Shown piece after piece: positions 1 to 5,951 of a DNA stretch of 6,917 nt; position 1 is the stretch's first letter, and every line of letters starts with the position of its first letter. The stretch is taken from assembly GCA_030824295.1 (NCBI GenBank), contig JAVBYA010000504.1, forward strand, positions 1 through 6,917, in the 5' to 3' direction. The DNA comes from Bacteroidota bacterium. GTDB lineage: Bacteria; Bacteroidota; Ignavibacteria; UBA10030; UBA8401. Both the position numbers and the translations under genes were made by a program. The notes under the pieces are model-generated. The model saw only the letters and a program-made list of their open reading frames with translations. It did no database searches and had not been told where the DNA came from.

Positions 1-55
1 ATTGATGTTCCACGATATGGCGGGGGCGCTGTTCCCTTCCGTTTCCTTGAACTGA
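1..55 (+). CDS. Possible C-terminal tail of an upstream gene (partial)
   Basis: The second forward frame is open from the window edge to a TGA at 53-55 and would encode LMFHDMAGALFPSVSLN as the end of a protein. The stop lies 8 bases before the dioxygenase start at 64, which is a common spacing within an operon. The peptide is too short to assign to a family. The frame of the dioxygenase is also open back to base 1, so coding status here rests only on the absence of stops over 17 codons and on the spacing. Confidence 0.25.
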   Translation, partial: LMFHDMAGALFPSVSLN

Positions 56-63
56 TCTGTTCC

Positions 64-942
64 ATGGAACGCCGCAATTTCCTGACAACGTTGCTCTCGT
101 TCCCTCTGCTGGGAGGCACTATGGATCTGCATGATCTGAAGAATATCACGGATGACCACGGTGCGTCCGAACGGATGCCGCTCCTGTTCGTCGGCCATGG
201 CAATCCCATGAACGCCATCGAGGACAACCGGTTCAGTACCGCTTGGAAAGAGATCGGTGCACAGCTTCCGCGCCCGAAGGCGATCCTCTCCGTCTCTGCC
301 CACTGGCTGTCGCGGGGAACGAAAGTATTGGCGATGGAGCGGCCGAGGACCATCCATGACTTCGGAGGATTCCCGGAAGAACTCTTTGCGCAGCACTATC
401 CCGCTCCCGGCGCGCCGGAATTCGCCCGGGAGACGCAGCGTCTTTCCGCCAGCCGACACATCGCATTGGATGATGAGTGGGGGTTCGATCATGGAACGTG
501 GAGTGTACTGCTGCAGATGTTCCCCAAAGCCGATATTCCGGTGTATCAACTGAGCATCGACTACAGTAAGCCGATGGAGTATCATTACGGACTGGCGCAG
601 GAGATCCGTTCTCTGCGGGATAAGGGTGTGATGGTGGTGGGGAGCGGGAATATCGTCCATAACCTCCGCGCGATCAATTGGTCGGCCAATGCCAAGCCGT
701 ACGATTGGGCACTGGAATTCGATGCGACCATCAAGCAGTGGATCGAACAGGGGGACCACAGTGCGGTATTGGATTTCCAGCGTCTGGGACCGGTGGCTCA
801 ACAGGCGCATCCCACCTACGACCATTTCCTCCCTCTGATGTATGTGCTCGGATTCCAGCATTCCAGGGAAGAACCGGCATTCTTCAATGATTCTTTCGAT
901 ATGAGCTCCGTTTCGATGCGGTCGATGCTGTATCGATCGTAG
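64..942 (+). CDS. ygiD: YgiD/LigB-family extradiol dioxygenase (4,5-DOPA dioxygenase type)
   Basis: 292-residue member of the LigB superfamily of class III extradiol ring-cleavage dioxygenases, closest in pattern to E. coli YgiD, which opens the catechol ring of DOPA in vitro. The physiological substrate is unknown. Visible family signatures are GHGNPMNAIEDN (44-55), the SAHW block (78-81), TIHDFGGFP (96-104), WGFDHG (139-144), GSGNIVHNLR (193-202) and HPTYDHFLPLMYVLG (249-263). The likely metal-binding histidines by alignment with YgiD are H45, H80, H199 and H253, all present. Relative to E. coli YgiD there are about 20 extra N-terminal residues, MERRNFLTTLLSFPLLGG, resembling a Tat-type signal (Arg-Arg-x-Phe-Leu then a short hydrophobic stretch) but without an obvious cleavage site. 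A second start at 121 (M20) has GGGAGG four bases upstream and would give a 273-residue protein of ordinary family length. I keep ATG 64 because I recall similar N-termini in Bacteroidota homologues. Family assignment is secure; start and location are not. Confidence 0.93.
   Translation: MERRNFLTTLLSFPLLGGTMDLHDLKNITDDHGASERMPLLFVGHGNPMNAIEDNRFSTAWKEIGAQLPRPKAILSVSAHWLSRGTKVLAMERPRTIHDFGGFPEELFAQHYPAPGAPEFARETQRLSASRHIALDDEWGFDHGTWSVLLQMFPKADIPVYQLSIDYSKPMEYHYGLAQEIRSLRDKGVMVVGSGNIVHNLRAINWSANAKPYDWALEFDATIKQWIEQGDHSAVLDFQRLGPVAQQAHPTYDHFLPLMYVLGFQHSREEPAFFNDSFDMSSVSMRSMLYRS
111..123 (+). promoter_or_regulatory. Internal Shine-Dalgarno and alternative start within the dioxygenase
   Basis: GGGAGG at 111-116 is followed after four bases by an in-frame ATG at 121-123. 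The upstream start at 64 has no recognisable Shine-Dalgarno in front of it. Initiation at 121 would remove the Arg-Arg hydrophobic N-terminus and leave a cytosolic-length YgiD protein. The G-rich string also encodes LGG in the longer form, so it may be only coincidental. Confidence 0.35.
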
Positions 943-952
943 CACCTTCCCT

Positions 953-977
953 CCCGGCCAATGCCGGGCTTTTTTTT
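953..977 (+). terminator. Intrinsic terminator after the dioxygenase gene
   Basis: A perfect 6-bp stem, CCCGGC (953-958) and GCCGGG (963-968), closes a CAAT tetraloop. It is followed by one C and eight T residues (970-977). It starts 11 bases after the TAG stop of the dioxygenase, which is standard Rho-independent terminator geometry. It separates the dioxygenase from the two-component operon. Confidence 0.9.
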
Positions 978-982
978 GCCGT

Positions 983-1012
983 TTGAAATCGGTGGAAATT
1001 GTCGTAGTTTCT
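983..1012 (+). promoter_or_regulatory. Candidate promoter of the two-component operon
   Basis: Located between the terminator and the kinase start. TTG (983-985) and TAGTTTCT (1005-1012) are separated by 19 bases, roughly the TTG / TAnnTTTG arrangement described for the primary sigma factor of Bacteroidota; the second box matches only in part. The block TTGAAATCGGTGGAAATTG (983-1001) resembles sequence before pckG (3818 onward) and before the TonB-family gene (5868 onward), so it may instead be a binding site for a shared regulator. A transcript starting near 1017 would have a very short leader. No GG-N10-GC sigma54 signature is seen at a useful position. Confidence 0.35.
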
Positions 1013-1031
1013 TAACGAGGTATATGACCCT

Positions 1032-2420
1032 ATGAAACTACCGAATGATATCTATAAGAGCATATTCAACGAATGGAACGATTATACGTTCCTTCTGAAC
1101 GAAGCCGGTGCCGTGGTGGATATGAACGACCGCGCAAGGAAGAAGGTCGTTCCTCTTGCACAGCTGACGGAGTTCTTCTCGCTGGAGGGGAAGAAGCAGT
1201 TCGAAACTGCACTGCTCCAGCGTACCGCCGTTTTCCGCTGCGATTTCTTCTTCACCCCCGATGATCATTGCTACGCATCCATCACCGTGCTGCAGGTTCC
1301 CTTCGACAAGGTCCCGTACCGTTTAGTGGTCGTTCAGGACATCACTCTTCAGCATGATAAAGAGCTGGAACTGCTCCGCTTCTCCGAGGTCATCCACCGT
1401 ACGGTCAATCCCATTCAGATCACGAACATCGAAGGGAAGATGATCTACGTCAATCCCGCCTTCGAACATATCACGGGATATACCCGCGGAGAATTGATCG
1501 GTGCCAATCCGAGCATCCTGAGCAGCGGAAAGCACAGCAAGGAGTTCTGGAAGAAAGTGTGGGTGAAGATCTACGCAGGGGAACAGTGGGTCGGTCAGCT
1601 CCAGAACCGGCGCAAGAACGGGGAATTGTTCCACACGGAGCTCGTCATTTCACCGATCGTGGACGACCAGAAGAAGGTCATCGGTTTCCTCGGCGCGCAC
1701 CGCGACATCACCGATCAGAAGATCCTGGAGCGACAGGTGGTCCGCTCGCAGAAGATGGAGACGTTCGGCACACTGGCAGCCGGTATCGCTCATGAGGTCG
1801 GCAACCCGCTGACGTCCATCTCATCGCTGGTACAGGTGGTGCAGATGCAGTCCAGCGACGAGTTCGTCCATGAGAAACTGGAACTGGTCAAGAACCAGAT
1901 CAACCGCATCGCCAAGATCCTGCGGGAACTGGTCGACTTCTCCCGCCCCTCCAATCACGAAGTAAAGGATGTCAGCGTCAACCTCGTGCTGCGTGAAGCG
2001 GTCAACATCGTCCAGTACGGTAAAAAGACCCGCTCCATGAAATTCAACGTTGCCCTTGAAGAGAACCTGCCGTTCGTGCATGCGGTCCATGACCAGCTGC
2101 TTCAGGTTTTCCTTAACATCCTGATGAATGCGGTAGACGCAAGCATGGGAATCCCGGACTCCGTAATCGCAATATTGACAAAACAATCGGACGAAAAGGT
2201 CGAAATTAGCATAACAGACAATGGCACGGGAATTGCCGAAAAGAACATAGGAAAGATATTCGACCCGTTCTTCACGACCAAAGAGGTGGGAAAAGGGACT
2301 GGACTTGGTTTATGGGTCAGTCTCGGTATCATCCGCAATTTCGGAGGTGATATCCATGTGGAAAGCGAGGAAGGGAAGAATACGACGTTCGTTGTTCGTT
2401 TACCGATTAAAGGAATGTAG
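1032..2420 (+). CDS. Soluble PAS-PAS sensor histidine kinase (NtrB/AtoS-like, HPK4 type)
   Basis: 462-residue histidine kinase that should autophosphorylate H254 and pass the phosphate to the adjacent response regulator. The order is a divergent PAS-like domain (about 8-105), a canonical PAS domain (about 118-228, with YVNPAFEHITGYTRGELIG at 139-157 and a closing GAHRDITDQK), a dimerisation and phosphoacceptor domain (about 238-305, AAGIAHEVGNPLTSI with H254) and an HATPase domain. ATP-site boxes are complete: N-box LNILMNAVDA (361-370), G1 DNGTGI (396-401), F-box FDPFFTTK (410-417) and G2 GKGTGLGL (420-427). There is no signal peptide or membrane helix, so it should sense a cytoplasmic ligand, redox state or protein; no heme- or flavin-binding residue pattern can be called by eye. 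AGG at 1018-1020 is the only Shine-Dalgarno-like string. The stop abuts the regulator ATG. Codons I381, I394, I406 and I409 are ATA in an AT-richer patch (about 2160-2265), unlike the ATC preference elsewhere. Confidence 0.95.
   Translation: MKLPNDIYKSIFNEWNDYTFLLNEAGAVVDMNDRARKKVVPLAQLTEFFSLEGKKQFETALLQRTAVFRCDFFFTPDDHCYASITVLQVPFDKVPYRLVVVQDITLQHDKELELLRFSEVIHRTVNPIQITNIEGKMIYVNPAFEHITGYTRGELIGANPSILSSGKHSKEFWKKVWVKIYAGEQWVGQLQNRRKNGELFHTELVISPIVDDQKKVIGFLGAHRDITDQKILERQVVRSQKMETFGTLAAGIAHEVGNPLTSISSLVQVVQMQSSDEFVHEKLELVKNQINRIAKILRELVDFSRPSNHEVKDVSVNLVLREAVNIVQYGKKTRSMKFNVALEENLPFVHAVHDQLLQVFLNILMNAVDASMGIPDSVIAILTKQSDEKVEISITDNGTGIAEKNIGKIFDPFFTTKEVGKGTGLGLWVSLGIIRNFGGDIHVESEEGKNTTFVVRLPIKGM
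2409..2414 (+). promoter_or_regulatory. Shine-Dalgarno of the response regulator, inside the kinase 3' end
   Basis: AAAGGA lies six bases before the regulator ATG at 2421, within the last codons of the kinase. Together with the zero-base gap it indicates an operon with coupled translation and fixes the regulator start. Confidence 0.75.
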
Positions 2421-3788
2421 ATGAAAAAGAAGATCCTGGTGGTGGATGATGAAGAGATCATCCGTGATTCGATCGGATTCGTTCTGGAGAAGGAAGGGTT
2501 CTTCGTCCGGAAGGCCGAGAACGGTGCCGTGGCGCTGAAACTGCTGAATGAGAACATGTTCGATCTGGTCATTACCGATATCGAAATGCCCGAAGTGCGC
2601 GGTCCGGAGCTCATGGAGCGCATCTCTGAACGCTTTCCGCACACCTTTGTCATCATGATCACCGCGTATGCATCCGTCGAGACGGCGGTCTCCGCTCTGC
2701 GTAAGGGTGCGTACGATTACATCCTGAAACCGATCGAGTTCGACGAGCTGCTCATCCGCATCAAGAAACTGTTCGATCACAAGGACCTGTCGCTGGAGAA
2801 CACGCTGCTCCGACAGGAACTGAACCGCAAGTATGATTTCTCCAGCATCGTCGGACAGAGCGATGCGATGAAGAAGGTCTTCTCGGACATCCAGAAGGTC
2901 GCACCGACAGACGGTACGGTGCTCATCACCGGCAAGAGCGGAACGGGGAAGGAACTCGTTGCCCGAGCCATCCACACGCACAGCAAACGGAACAACAAAC
3001 GGTTCCATGCCATCAACTGCGGCGCCATCGTGGAAACATTGTTCGAAAGCGAACTGTTCGGACACAAGAAAGGTTCTTTTACCGGCGCAACGAGCGATAA
3101 GGACGGTGCATTCAAAGCGGCAGAAGGGGGAACGTTGCTGCTGGACGAGATCAGCGAAATGCCCCTGCATTTACAGCCCAAACTGCTCCGTGCACTGGAG
3201 CAGCGCGAGATCACTCCTGTGGGAAGCAACGAGACCATCCCCATCAACGTGCGCATCGTGGCGGCCACCAACCGGAATCTGAAAGAAGAGATCGCCAAAG
3301 GGAAATTCCGCGAGGACCTGTTCTATCGTTTGAACGTGGTCGAGATCCATCTGCCCGAACTGAACGAACGCTCGGAGGATATCCCGCTGCTCGTCAATTC
3401 GTTCATCTCCAAGTTCCGCACGGAGATGGGAAAATCCATCAACGGCATCACCAACCAGGCGATGAGTGCGCTGGTGAACCATCAGTGGAAAGGTCAGATC
3501 CGAGAACTGCAGAACATCGTCGAGCGCGCCATGATCTTCTGCGATGCGGAGATGATCGACGTCCATCACCTGCCGGAGGAACTGCAGGCGAGCGCACAGA
3601 TCTCCGTGATCGATTACTCCTCACAGTCCCTCAAGGATGCCGTGCACATGTTCGAACGCCGCTATATCGAACAGAAACTGAAGAACCACTCCGGCGACAA
3701 GGAGAAGGTCGCAAAGGACCTGGGACTCAGTCTCTCCACATTATACCGGAAGTTCGAAGAGTTGGGGATCCCTCTGAAAGAGAAGTAA
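2421..3788 (+). CDS. NtrC-family sigma54-dependent response regulator
   Basis: 455-residue transcriptional activator with three domains. The receiver (about 4-118) has the acidic pair D9/D10, phosphoacceptor D53 in ITDIEMPE, T81 and K103. The AAA+ domain (about 141-365) has Walker A GKSGTGKE (171-178), the sigma54-contact loop GSFTGA (218-223), Walker B LLLDEI (239-244), the arginine-finger region FREDLFYRLNV (297-307) and sensor II around GQIREL (358-363). The C-terminal Fis-type helix-turn-helix (about 410-446) ends KVAKDLGLSLSTLYRKFEELGI. Family members bind enhancer-like sites as oligomers and use ATP hydrolysis to open promoters held by sigma54 RNA polymerase. GSFTGA replaces the commoner GAFTGA and GQIREL the commoner GNVREL; both look conservative. 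It starts directly after the kinase stop with a good Shine-Dalgarno, so the kinase is its evident partner. Likely targets are not proven, but the sigma54-like element at 5899 is the nearest candidate. Confidence 0.96.
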   Translation: MKKKILVVDDEEIIRDSIGFVLEKEGFFVRKAENGAVALKLLNENMFDLVITDIEMPEVRGPELMERISERFPHTFVIMITAYASVETAVSALRKGAYDYILKPIEFDELLIRIKKLFDHKDLSLENTLLRQELNRKYDFSSIVGQSDAMKKVFSDIQKVAPTDGTVLITGKSGTGKELVARAIHTHSKRNNKRFHAINCGAIVETLFESELFGHKKGSFTGATSDKDGAFKAAEGGTLLLDEISEMPLHLQPKLLRALEQREITPVGSNETIPINVRIVAATNRNLKEEIAKGKFREDLFYRLNVVEIHLPELNERSEDIPLLVNSFISKFRTEMGKSINGITNQAMSALVNHQWKGQIRELQNIVERAMIFCDAEMIDVHHLPEELQASAQISVIDYSSQSLKDAVHMFERRYIEQKLKNHSGDKEKVAKDLGLSLSTLYRKFEELGIPLKEK

Positions 3789-3790
3789 AC

Positions 3791-3812
3791 GCACTGCTGA
3801 GGCATGTTTTTT
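3791..3812 (+). terminator. Weak terminator-like hairpin after the response regulator
   Basis: A short imperfect stem (GCA-C-TGC at 3791-3797 against GCATGT from 3802, TGAG loop, one bulged C) is followed by six T residues (3807-3812), starting two bases after the regulator stop. The geometry is right but the stem is short, so partial read-through into pckG is plausible. Confidence 0.35.
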
Positions 3813-3817
3813 GACCG

Positions 3818-3852
3818 TTGAATTCGCGGGGAAATAGTTGTACTATAATTGC
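3818..3852 (+). promoter_or_regulatory. Candidate promoter of pckG, readable in two ways
   Basis: TATAAT at 3844-3849 is a perfect -10 hexamer, but no good -35 lies 17 bases upstream. The nearest TTG (3818-3820) is 20 bases before TACTATAA, which suits an FCB-type primary promoter better. The overlapping string TTGTAC-TATAA-TTGC (3838-3852) matches the sigma54 consensus TGGCAC-N5-TTGC at 8 of 10 defined positions, but has TG instead of the invariant GG at -24. Either reading places the transcript start about 28-38 bases before the ATG. The upstream part (3818-3840) aligns with the box before the kinase operon. Confidence 0.5.
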
Positions 3853-3878
3853 GCTGCAATCCTCCATTTTCGAATCCC

Positions 3879-3893
3879 AAGGAATATGCCATG
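3879..3893 (+). promoter_or_regulatory. Shine-Dalgarno deciding the pckG start
   Basis: AAGGA (3879-3883) is seven bases before ATG 3891. The reading frame is open upstream to a TTG at 3849, but that codon sits inside the promoter-like sequence and the extra 14 residues have no family counterpart, so 3891 is preferred. Confidence 0.8.
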
Positions 3894-5729
3894 GAAATAC
3901 CCTCCTACGTGAAACACGAACGTCTGAAGCAGTGGGTCAAAGAGATCGCCGCACTCACCAAACCGGATTCGGTCTACTGGTGCGACGGTTCAGAAAAAGA
4001 GTATGATGAGATGTGCGAGACGATGGTCCGCACCGGAACATTCAAACGCCTCGATCCCAAGAAACGCCCCAATAGTTTTCTCGCCCTTTCCGATCCCTCC
4101 GATGTCGCCCGCGTGGAAGACCGGACCTTCATCTGCAGCAGACGCCGCCAGGATGCCGGTCCCACGAACAACTGGGTCGATCCCAAAGAGATGAAGGTCA
4201 CGCTGAACAAACTGTTCGACGGTAGCATGGTCGGCAGGACGATGTACGTGATCCCGTTCAGCATGGGTCCGCTCGGTTCCAAGATCGCACACATCGGCGT
4301 GGAGATCTCGGACTCGCCGTATGTGGTCACCAATATGCGCATCATGACCCGTATGGGAAAAGCAGTCTATGATGTTCTTGGTGAACATGGTGATTTCGTC
4401 CCGTGCATCCACTCGGTCGGCATGCCGCTGACCGGCGGAATGAAGGATGTCGCCTGGCCGTGCAATAAGGACCATAAGTACATCGTCCATTTCCCGGAAG
4501 AGCACAGCATCTGGTCCTTTGGAAGCGGATACGGCGGCAACGCGCTGCTCGGCAAGAAGTGCTTCGCACTCCGCATCGCCTCGTCCATGGCGCGAGATGA
4601 GGGGTGGCTGGCCGAACACATGCTCATTCTCGGCGTGGAATCGCCGGACGGACAGAAGACGTACGTGGCGGCCGCATTCCCGAGCGCCTGCGGCAAGACG
4701 AACTTTGCAATGCTCATCCCGCCGAAATCGTTCTCCGGCTGGAAAGTGACCACCGTCGGCGACGATATCGCGTGGATCAAACCGGGACATGACGGACGCC
4801 TGCATGCCATCAATCCCGAAGCAGGATATTTCGGCGTCGCTCCCGGGACCTCCGAGAAGACCAACCCGAATGCGATGGCGGCGATCACCAAGAATACCAT
4901 CTTCACCAATGTGGCGCTCACGGAGGACGGGGATGTGTGGTGGGAAGGGATGACCAAAGAACCGCCGGCGAAACTGACCGACTGGCAGGGGAATCCCTGG
5001 ACGCCGGAGAGCGGCAAGAAGGCAGCGCATCCCAACGCTCGGTTCACGGCCCCTGCGCACCAGTGTCCGTGTATCGATAAGGATTGGGAGAATCCGAACG
5101 GTGTGCCGATCAGTGCATTCATCTTCGGCGGACGCCGCAGTACTACTATTCCTCTCATCACGCAGGCCATCAACTGGAACTTCGGCGTCTATATGGCGGC
5201 AACAATGGGTTCCGAAACGACCGCTGCTGCAGTCGGTGCCACCGGCGAAGTGCGGCGTGATCCGTTCGCGATGCTTCCGTTCGCCGGATATCACATGGGC
5301 GATTACTTCAATCACTGGCTCAAGATCGGACGGGAGATCTACAATCCGCCCCGCATTTTCAATGTGAACTGGTTCCGTAAGGATGCACAAGGCAACTTCC
5401 TCTGGCCCGGTTTCAGCGACAATATGCGAGTGCTGAAGTGGATCGTGGAACGGGTGCATGGTCAGGCATTCGCGATCGAAAGTCCTATCGGCTGGATGCC
5501 GCGGTATGAGGATATGGATTTCACCGGGTGGCATGACATCTCGCAGGAACAGTTCTACGAACTGATGGCGATCGATAAAGAACTGTGGAAGAAAGAGATC
5601 CTCTCCCACGAAGAACTCTTCATCAAGTTGTATGACAGACTTCCGAAGGAATTCATGCTGATGCGGGACATGCTCCTTTCCCAACTCTGGCGTTCGCCGG
5701 AAAAATGGGAAATGGCCCCCGAGTTCTAA
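3891..5729 (+). CDS. pckG: Phosphoenolpyruvate carboxykinase, GTP-dependent
   Basis: 612-residue cytosolic enzyme converting oxaloacetate plus GTP to phosphoenolpyruvate, GDP and CO2, the entry step of gluconeogenesis; it can run in reverse as an anaplerotic reaction. The length is normal for the GTP family. Visible signatures are R74 in the RVEDRTF block, YGGNALLGKKC (214-224), AEHMLILG with H243, the P-loop AFPSACGKTN (262-271) with the mobile-loop cysteine C267, kinase-2 GDDIAWI (290-296) and FGGRRS (412-417). By alignment with vertebrate PEPCK the metal ligands are K223, H243 and D292. The three phenylalanines that sandwich guanine are F495, F503 and F508 with the correct spacing, which separates it from the ATP-dependent family. 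It stands as a single gene 102 bases after the regulator and is followed by a strong hairpin. Nothing in the protein is truncated or odd. Its position beside a sigma54-type two-component system suggests, but does not prove, regulated expression. Confidence 0.98.
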   Translation: MEIPSYVKHERLKQWVKEIAALTKPDSVYWCDGSEKEYDEMCETMVRTGTFKRLDPKKRPNSFLALSDPSDVARVEDRTFICSRRRQDAGPTNNWVDPKEMKVTLNKLFDGSMVGRTMYVIPFSMGPLGSKIAHIGVEISDSPYVVTNMRIMTRMGKAVYDVLGEHGDFVPCIHSVGMPLTGGMKDVAWPCNKDHKYIVHFPEEHSIWSFGSGYGGNALLGKKCFALRIASSMARDEGWLAEHMLILGVESPDGQKTYVAAAFPSACGKTNFAMLIPPKSFSGWKVTTVGDDIAWIKPGHDGRLHAINPEAGYFGVAPGTSEKTNPNAMAAITKNTIFTNVALTEDGDVWWEGMTKEPPAKLTDWQGNPWTPESGKKAAHPNARFTAPAHQCPCIDKDWENPNGVPISAFIFGGRRSTTIPLITQAINWNFGVYMAATMGSETTAAAVGATGEVRRDPFAMLPFAGYHMGDYFNHWLKIGREIYNPPRIFNVNWFRKDAQGNFLWPGFSDNMRVLKWIVERVHGQAFAIESPIGWMPRYEDMDFTGWHDISQEQFYELMAIDKELWKKEILSHEELFIKLYDRLPKEFMLMRDMLLSQLWRSPEKWEMAPEF

Positions 5730-5747
5730 CGCTCTATTGTAGTTCCT

Positions 5748-5787
5748 ATGGTCGGATTGCCGGGATACAGAACGGCAATCCGACCAT
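5748..5787 (+). terminator. Perfect 15-bp hairpin after pckG, no U-tract
   Basis: ATGGTCGGATTGCCG (5748-5762) and its exact complement at 5773-5787 enclose a 10-base loop, beginning 18 bases after the pckG stop. The stem is long and perfect, but only TTCT follows it, so it lacks the U-run of a classical intrinsic terminator. It may act as a bidirectional or Rho-assisted terminator, as an RNA 3'-end stabiliser, or as a dispersed palindromic repeat unit. Confidence 0.6.
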
Positions 5788-5866
5788 TCTGTCAGAAATC
5801 GCGCTCCCACGATTAAGAAACACCCCTTCTTTTTCCCACCTTTTATAATTCCTCAAGTGAAAATCC

Positions 5867-5898
5867 TATGAAATCGGGATAAATTCCCCGTTTTCATA
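5867..5898. repeat. 12-bp inverted repeat, likely operator
   Basis: TATGAAATCGGG (5867-5878) and CCCGTTTTCATA (5887-5898) form a dyad matching at 11 of 12 positions, with an 8-base AT-rich spacer. Half-site centres are about 20 bases apart, near two helical turns, as expected for a dimeric DNA-binding protein. The right arm ends exactly where the sigma54-like element begins. No U-tract follows, so a terminator is unlikely. The left arm shares TGAAATCGG with the sequence before the kinase (984-992). Confidence 0.6.
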
Positions 5899-5914
5899 CG
5901 GTACACTCTTTGCT
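5899..5914 (+). promoter_or_regulatory. Sigma54-like -24/-12 promoter before the TonB-family gene
   Basis: CGGTAC-ACTCT-TTGC-T matches TGGCAC-N5-TTGC at 8 of 10 defined positions, keeps the invariant GG and GC dinucleotides at the correct spacing, and has the favoured T after TTGC. Transcription would begin near 5924-5926, giving a leader of about 25 bases that contains the Shine-Dalgarno. A sigma54 activator is encoded 2.1 kb upstream in the same window. A 16-base degenerate motif can arise by chance, but its position relative to the gene start is good. Confidence 0.55.
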
Positions 5915-5935
5915 TTTTGTACATGCGGTTGGGAG

Positions 5936-5951
5936 AAAGGAGGACGGTATG
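5936..5951 (+). promoter_or_regulatory. Strong Shine-Dalgarno deciding the TonB-family start
   Basis: AAAGGAGG (5936-5943) is five bases before ATG 5949. The frame is open back to TTG 5910, but that codon overlaps the -12 element, so the ATG is the better start. Confidence 0.85.

Noticed and set aside
965..979. GG-N10-GC spacing resembling a sigma54 site before the kinase
   Set aside because: It is made of the terminator stem and T-run, and the other -24 bases do not match.
2400..3170. A 256-codon minus-strand frame opposite the response regulator
   Set aside because: A shadow of the regulator coding sequence, with no domain signature and no start signal of note.
3849..3890. A 14-residue N-terminal extension of pckG from TTG 3849
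   Set aside because: The TTG lies in promoter-like sequence, and ATG 3891 has a properly spaced AAGGA.
3990..5810. A 606-codon open frame on the minus strand opposite pckG
   Set aside because: It mirrors the codon pattern of pckG. The product is rich in Arg, His and Asp with no recognisable domain, while the plus strand encodes an intact, motif-complete enzyme.
5841..5850. TATAAT at 5844-5849 as a second promoter for the TonB-family gene
   Set aside because: No -35-like sequence is found at a normal distance in the pyrimidine-rich tract upstream; the hexamer alone is weak evidence.
5867..5898. The inverted repeat read as an intrinsic terminator for pckG
   Set aside because: It is about 140 bases past the stop, has no T-run after the stem and abuts a promoter-like element, so an operator fits better.
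5910..5948. A 13-residue extension of the TonB-family protein from TTG 5910
   Set aside because: The TTG is part of the -12 element, and ATG 5949 has a near-perfect Shine-Dalgarno.
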